Assembly (NCBI GenBank): GCA_012838685.1
Contig: DUOU01000294.1
Location: 1-8,135 of the forward strand
DNA length: 8,135 nucleotides
Origin: Bacteroidota bacterium
Lineage (GTDB): Bacteria; Bacteroidota; Bacteroidia; Bacteroidales; VadinHA17
Direction: 5' to 3'
In this document: piece after piece, positions 5,465 to 8,135 of the stretch
Position numbering within the stretch: position 1 is the first letter of the stretch
Layout: the number at the start of each line of letters is the position of its first letter
The notes under the pieces: model-generated
Seen by the model: the letters and a program-made list of their open reading frames with translations, nothing else
What the model was told of the DNA's origin: nothing
Databases searched by the model: none
Position numbers and translations under genes: made by a program

Positions 5465-6205
5465 TCAGTAATTGATCATTTCAACTATAAATCGATCAAT
5501 ACTCTCCTTAGTGGCCAGGATATAGCCCTTCTTCCTGTCAAACAGAGCATCATCAATATTCTTGCTATAAACGTTTTCAGCGCTGAAATGCATCTCCAGA
5601 TCACCTATAACGTAGAAAAACTTCAAAATAACCCCATCAATATCCTTGAAAGGAGTGGCCCTGTTGGGATTGTCCAGATCAATCTCCTTAGTGTACCAAA
5701 CCTCATATTTAACTCCACTTTTTGAAGGCAACGTAACCTCGGCGCAATGGGCATTGTAACCACATATCACGGCCTCTTTTGAGGTCTCTTCCACGACAAT
5801 ACCTTTCATGGCGCCAAACCCGGGGTACATTTCGCCCGGCTTCGCCCCGTAATAGTAACGTGATGTAAGAACACTGCAATACATATCGTATATATCATCA
5901 TCCGGATTTGAAAGGATCATTATCCCCGATCTCCCGATATTGGAGGTCATATCAAAAAGAACCTTGTCATCTTTGAACGACACAACCATCTGTTTTGGCA
6001 TAATCTCCTTCTTAATTCCCATCATTTGGCCAACATACGCGATACTGAAATGTATCTCACCCTGATCAATGCCAGAACCGCTCCTATTACCGCATGAGCA
6101 TAATGAAGAAACAATAAATACAACAACAAAAAGTCCGTATTCCGATCTCACAAAGTTCCAGTTTTTAAGATTGGTAAAAGTAATATATTTTTTTAGTATT
6201 TCCAT
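5465..6205 (-). CDS. Putative lipoprotein of unknown function, possibly DUF4412-like
   Basis: A 246-residue protein not firmly recognised. The hydrophobic stretch YGLFVVVFIVSSLCSC ends in the lipobox LCSC, with the modified cysteine at 38. The 23-residue n-region is unusually long; an in-frame GTG at residue 19 would give a standard 20-residue signal peptide and is a real alternative start. After the cysteine comes GNRSGSGIDQG, without the acidic pair typical of surface-exported lipoproteins, so a periplasm-facing location is more likely. The mature part is beta-rich: GEIHFSIAYVGQ, KEIMPKQMVVSFKDDKVLF, then GYNAHCAEVTLPSKSGVKYEVWYTKEI and TPFKDIDGVILKF. That pattern (MP..m, then k..cGY.c, then vWYT.ei, then dIdGv) resembles the DUF4412/GLPGLI-type lipoproteins of Bacteroidota, but this is from memory of the pattern only. 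It converges on DUF456 and diverges from argF. Confidence 0.75.
   Translation of the reverse strand: MEILKKYITFTNLKNWNFVRSEYGLFVVVFIVSSLCSCGNRSGSGIDQGEIHFSIAYVGQMMGIKKEIMPKQMVVSFKDDKVLFDMTSNIGRSGIMILSNPDDDIYDMYCSVLTSRYYYGAKPGEMYPGFGAMKGIVVEETSKEAVICGYNAHCAEVTLPSKSGVKYEVWYTKEIDLDNPNRATPFKDIDGVILKFFYVIGDLEMHFSAENVYSKNIDDALFDRKKGYILATKESIDRFIVEMINY
5467..5503. other. Hairpin-capable inverted repeat at the convergent gene ends
   Basis: AGT-A-ATTGATC (5467-5477) pairs with GATCAATACT (5494-5503): ten base pairs with one bulged A and a 16-nt loop. It covers the last dozen codons of the lipoprotein gene and lies about 25 nt past the DUF456 stop. Neither strand has a U-run after it, so it is not a standard intrinsic terminator. 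Confidence 0.3.
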
Positions 6206-6275
6206 TAGAGAAAGATGTGAATATCAATAAATAAAAATTTTATTGATTAAAGCTCCCAATACACCAATAAAAATG

Positions 6276-6283
6276 TAATTTTG
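6276..6283 (+). promoter_or_regulatory. Candidate -7 box for argF
   Basis: TAATTTTG fits the Bacteroidota -7 consensus TAnnTTTG exactly. It lies 57 nt before the argF ATG and would give an AT-rich leader of roughly 50 nt. No TTTG is seen at the right distance upstream. The region is so AT-rich that a chance match is possible. Confidence 0.35.
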
Positions 6284-6340
6284 ACACCGCTAATTTCATT
6301 TTTGTCAAATATTATTGTTATTATTTCAAAAATAATCAAA

Positions 6341-7351
6341 ATGGCCATAAATCTCTATAAAAGACATTTTCTCAAACTTCTGGATTTTACGCCCGAGGAG
6401 ATTGGATACCTTCTCTATTTAGCAGGAAAATTAAAAAGGGACAAAAAAGAGGGTGTTGAAAAAAAATATTTAAAAGGAAAAAATATCGCGTTGATTTTTG
6501 AGAAGTCCTCTACCCGTACACGAAGCGCTTTTGAGGTTGCCTCCTTTGACCAAGGTGCCCAGGTATCATATATTGGCCCAACCGGCTCACAAATAGGACA
6601 TAAAGAGACAATGAAAGATACCGCGAGAGTACTCGGCCGGATGTACGATGGCATTGAATACAGGGGATACGGACAATCAATCATCGAAGAGTTGGCGGCA
6701 TACGCCGGGGTTCCCGTATGGAACGGACTTACCAATGAATTTCATCCCACACAGATTCTTGCCGATTTTATGACAATGATGGAAAGCTCGAAAAAAACTC
6801 TCGACAAGTTGTCTCTCTGTTATCTGGGAGATGCGAGATACAATATGGGCAACTCCCTTATGGTAGGTTCCGCGAAAATGGGAGTCGACTTTAGGATCGC
6901 GGCCCCAAAAAGCTATCAGCCATCCAAAAAACTGGTAGATCAATGTAAGGAGATCGCGGCAACTACAGGAGCCAAGATCACCATTACCGACGATCTGAAG
7001 ATTGCGGTGAAGAACACTGATTTCCTCTATACCGACGTTTGGGTCTCCATGGGTGAGCCAGACTCTGTTTGGGAGGAGAGAATATCGGCCCTTAAACCTT
7101 ACCAGGTCAACAAAGAGACAATAATGGCCACAAACAATCCAAATGTTAAGTTCCTGCACTGTCTTCCCGCGTTCCACAATCGGGACACCAAAGTAGGCGA
7201 AGAGATATTCCGAAAATTTGGACTTGATGGCATGGAAGTTACAGAAGAGGTCTTTGAATCGGATTGCTCCATAGTTTTTGATGAGGCGGAAAACAGGCTG
7301 CACACCATCAAAGCGGTAATGGTGGCCACTCTTTCCGAAAAATTTGATTAA
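6341..7351 (+). CDS. argF: Ornithine carbamoyltransferase
   Basis: A 336-residue cytoplasmic enzyme that converts carbamoyl phosphate and ornithine to citrulline and phosphate. The frame extends upstream to a TTG at 6281, but the true start is the ATG at 6341 (MAINLYKRHFLKLLDF), which gives the family's usual length. All the catalytic signatures are present: the carbamoyl-phosphate loop STRTR (57-61), HPTQ (135-138), the ornithine-binding SMG loop (236-238, in DVWVSMGEP), HCLP (273-276) and the C-terminal ENRLHTIKAVMVATL. HCLPAFH and HPTQ fit true ornithine transcarbamylase rather than the N-succinyl- or N-acetylornithine enzymes found in many Bacteroidota. Overall it resembles the ArcB/ArgI type. 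Whether it works in biosynthesis or in the arginine deiminase pathway cannot be told here; no deiminase or carbamate kinase gene is adjacent. ftsK follows after 22 nt. Confidence 0.95.
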   Translation: MAINLYKRHFLKLLDFTPEEIGYLLYLAGKLKRDKKEGVEKKYLKGKNIALIFEKSSTRTRSAFEVASFDQGAQVSYIGPTGSQIGHKETMKDTARVLGRMYDGIEYRGYGQSIIEELAAYAGVPVWNGLTNEFHPTQILADFMTMMESSKKTLDKLSLCYLGDARYNMGNSLMVGSAKMGVDFRIAAPKSYQPSKKLVDQCKEIAATTGAKITITDDLKIAVKNTDFLYTDVWVSMGEPDSVWEERISALKPYQVNKETIMATNNPNVKFLHCLPAFHNRDTKVGEEIFRKFGLDGMEVTEEVFESDCSIVFDEAENRLHTIKAVMVATLSEKFD

Positions 7352-7373
7352 CAGCGATAAATATTTCCCGGCT

Positions 7374-8135
7374 ATGTCCAAAAAGAAAGAGAGTGACAAG
7401 AAAACTAAAGAAAAAGGAGCATCCGGAGTAGAAAACTTTTTTATGGATGAGAGGTTAAGGTTTATCTCCGGGGCAATTATTACCGGATTGGCTTTTTATC
7501 TTCTGATATCCTGTGTCTCTTTTCTGTTGACATGGCAAACCGACCATAGCGTGACCGCCTTGCAGGGTTTGGATGCCAAGGTTGACAACTGGGGAGGCAG
7601 GTGGGGACACATCATTTCAGAAAAAATCATCAGTTATGGTTTTGGATTCGGAGCGTTCCTTATCCCTTTTATTTTCGGGGCTATTGGCCTGAAACTTCTC
7701 AATTTCCCAAAAATCAGAGTTTGGGGAATTGTTATCAAGCTTGCTTTTGCCGTTTTAGTGCTATCAATTGTATTGAGCTTTATGTTCGGACTCTCCGATG
7801 GCTACCTGATCAGCGGACCGGGTGGCGCGCACGGACTAAAAGTTACAAGATGGTTGAACGCGTTGATCGGGAAAATCGGAACATTGATATTTATTGTAAT
7901 TATTGTAATTGGATATATAGTTTTCGCCTTCAAAGTCTCCCCCTCATCACTGAGGCCAAAGAGGATCACTTTCCCGAAAAAGGAAAAAAGCGATAACGAA
8001 AGCATGGATCCGGAGGAAGTCGCGGAAAAGAGCGCCCAGGATCTTTTGGATAAAGAGGGCGAAGAGTCGCTTTTCAATGCCTGGAACACAAAAAAAGCGG
8101 CAACAGATTCGGGGAAAATAGTAAATGATATGGCA
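7374..8135 (+). CDS. ftsK: DNA translocase FtsK, N-terminal part
   Basis: Partial gene: 254 codons are present and the frame stays open to the right edge. The ATG at 7374 is followed by a lysine-rich cytoplasmic tail (residues 1-20), then MDERLRFISG and four predicted membrane helices at about 30-53, 86-109, 117-139 and 167-187. The loop between helices 3 and 4 has the GPGGAHG motif (148-154) typical of Bacteroidota FtsK. After helix 4 a charged, low-complexity linker begins (PKRITFPKKEKSDNESMDPEE). The RecA-like motor and gamma DNA-reading domain would lie beyond the window. Known role: the N-terminus anchors FtsK at the division septum and the motor pumps chromosome ends and activates XerCD. 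It starts 22 nt after argF and may share its transcript. Confidence 0.92.
   Translation, partial: MSKKKESDKKTKEKGASGVENFFMDERLRFISGAIITGLAFYLLISCVSFLLTWQTDHSVTALQGLDAKVDNWGGRWGHIISEKIISYGFGFGAFLIPFIFGAIGLKLLNFPKIRVWGIVIKLAFAVLVLSIVLSFMFGLSDGYLISGPGGAHGLKVTRWLNALIGKIGTLIFIVIIVIGYIVFAFKVSPSSLRPKRITFPKKEKSDNESMDPEEVAEKSAQDLLDKEGEESLFNAWNTKKAATDSGKIVNDMA

Noticed and set aside
6270..6277. TACATTTT on the minus strand considered as a -7 box for the lipoprotein gene
   Set aside because: It mismatches the key final G, lacks a -33 partner at proper spacing, and overlaps the better plus-strand match at 6276-6283.
6281..6340. N-terminal extension of ornithine carbamoyltransferase from a TTG start
   Set aside because: The extra 20 residues are AT-rich intergenic translation overlapping a -7-like box. 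The ATG at 6341 gives the family's normal start and length.
6677..7399. A 240-codon minus-strand open frame opposite argF
   Set aside because: It lies antisense to the full set of carbamoyltransferase motifs and runs across the ftsK start; no domain is recognisable.
7601..7996. A 131-codon plus-strand open frame inside ftsK
   Set aside because: It is out of frame with ftsK, whose four-helix N-terminus and GGAHG motif are clear and continuous from 7374 to the window end.

Overview
The window looks like chromosomal housekeeping DNA from a member of the Bacteroidota, most likely order Bacteroidales. The evidence is the set of lineage-typical genes: a long (about 320 aa) NusB, DUF5606, DUF3276 (PUR-alpha-like), a DUF1573 lipoprotein and a one-domain YbbR protein. 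The -7-like promoter boxes (TAnnTTTG type) and the lack of strong Shine-Dalgarno sequences fit as well. Twelve protein genes are supported, two of them cut by the window edges. There is no tRNA, rRNA, CRISPR array, insertion sequence or phage gene, and no gene-free stretch over 300 bases. The largest gaps are 191 nt (4374-4564) and 135 nt (6206-6340), both between divergent genes.

Left block (1-4373, all minus strand). Read in transcription order: nusB, a DUF1573 lipoprotein, yajC, a short ybbR-like gene, coaE, a membrane-anchored TerB plus J-domain protein, a DUF5606 protein, and the start of an agmatinase that runs off the left edge. Gaps between genes are 2 to 45 nt, so the block reads as one operon. 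It combines transcription antitermination, Sec translocon accessory function, the last step of CoA synthesis, a chaperone-type protein and polyamine synthesis.

Middle block (4374-6205). A 191-nt divergent control region separates nusB from a rightward two-gene unit: a PUR-alpha-like DUF3276 protein, then a DUF456 membrane protein one base later. A leftward lipoprotein gene of unknown function converges on this pair, with only 23 nt between stop codons.

Right block (6206-8135, plus strand). A second divergent intergenic region leads to ornithine carbamoyltransferase. The cell-division DNA translocase ftsK follows 22 nt later and is cut by the right edge inside its linker region. The carbamoyltransferase and the agmatinase at the other end both belong to arginine/ornithine/polyamine metabolism, but they lie on opposite strands in separate transcription units.

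I found no convincing new biological system. The points most worth a second look are the one-domain YbbR protein, the TerB-J protein placed inside the nusB-coaE operon, the unknown DUF5606, DUF3276 and DUF456 genes, the unassigned lipoprotein, and a few short inverted repeats.
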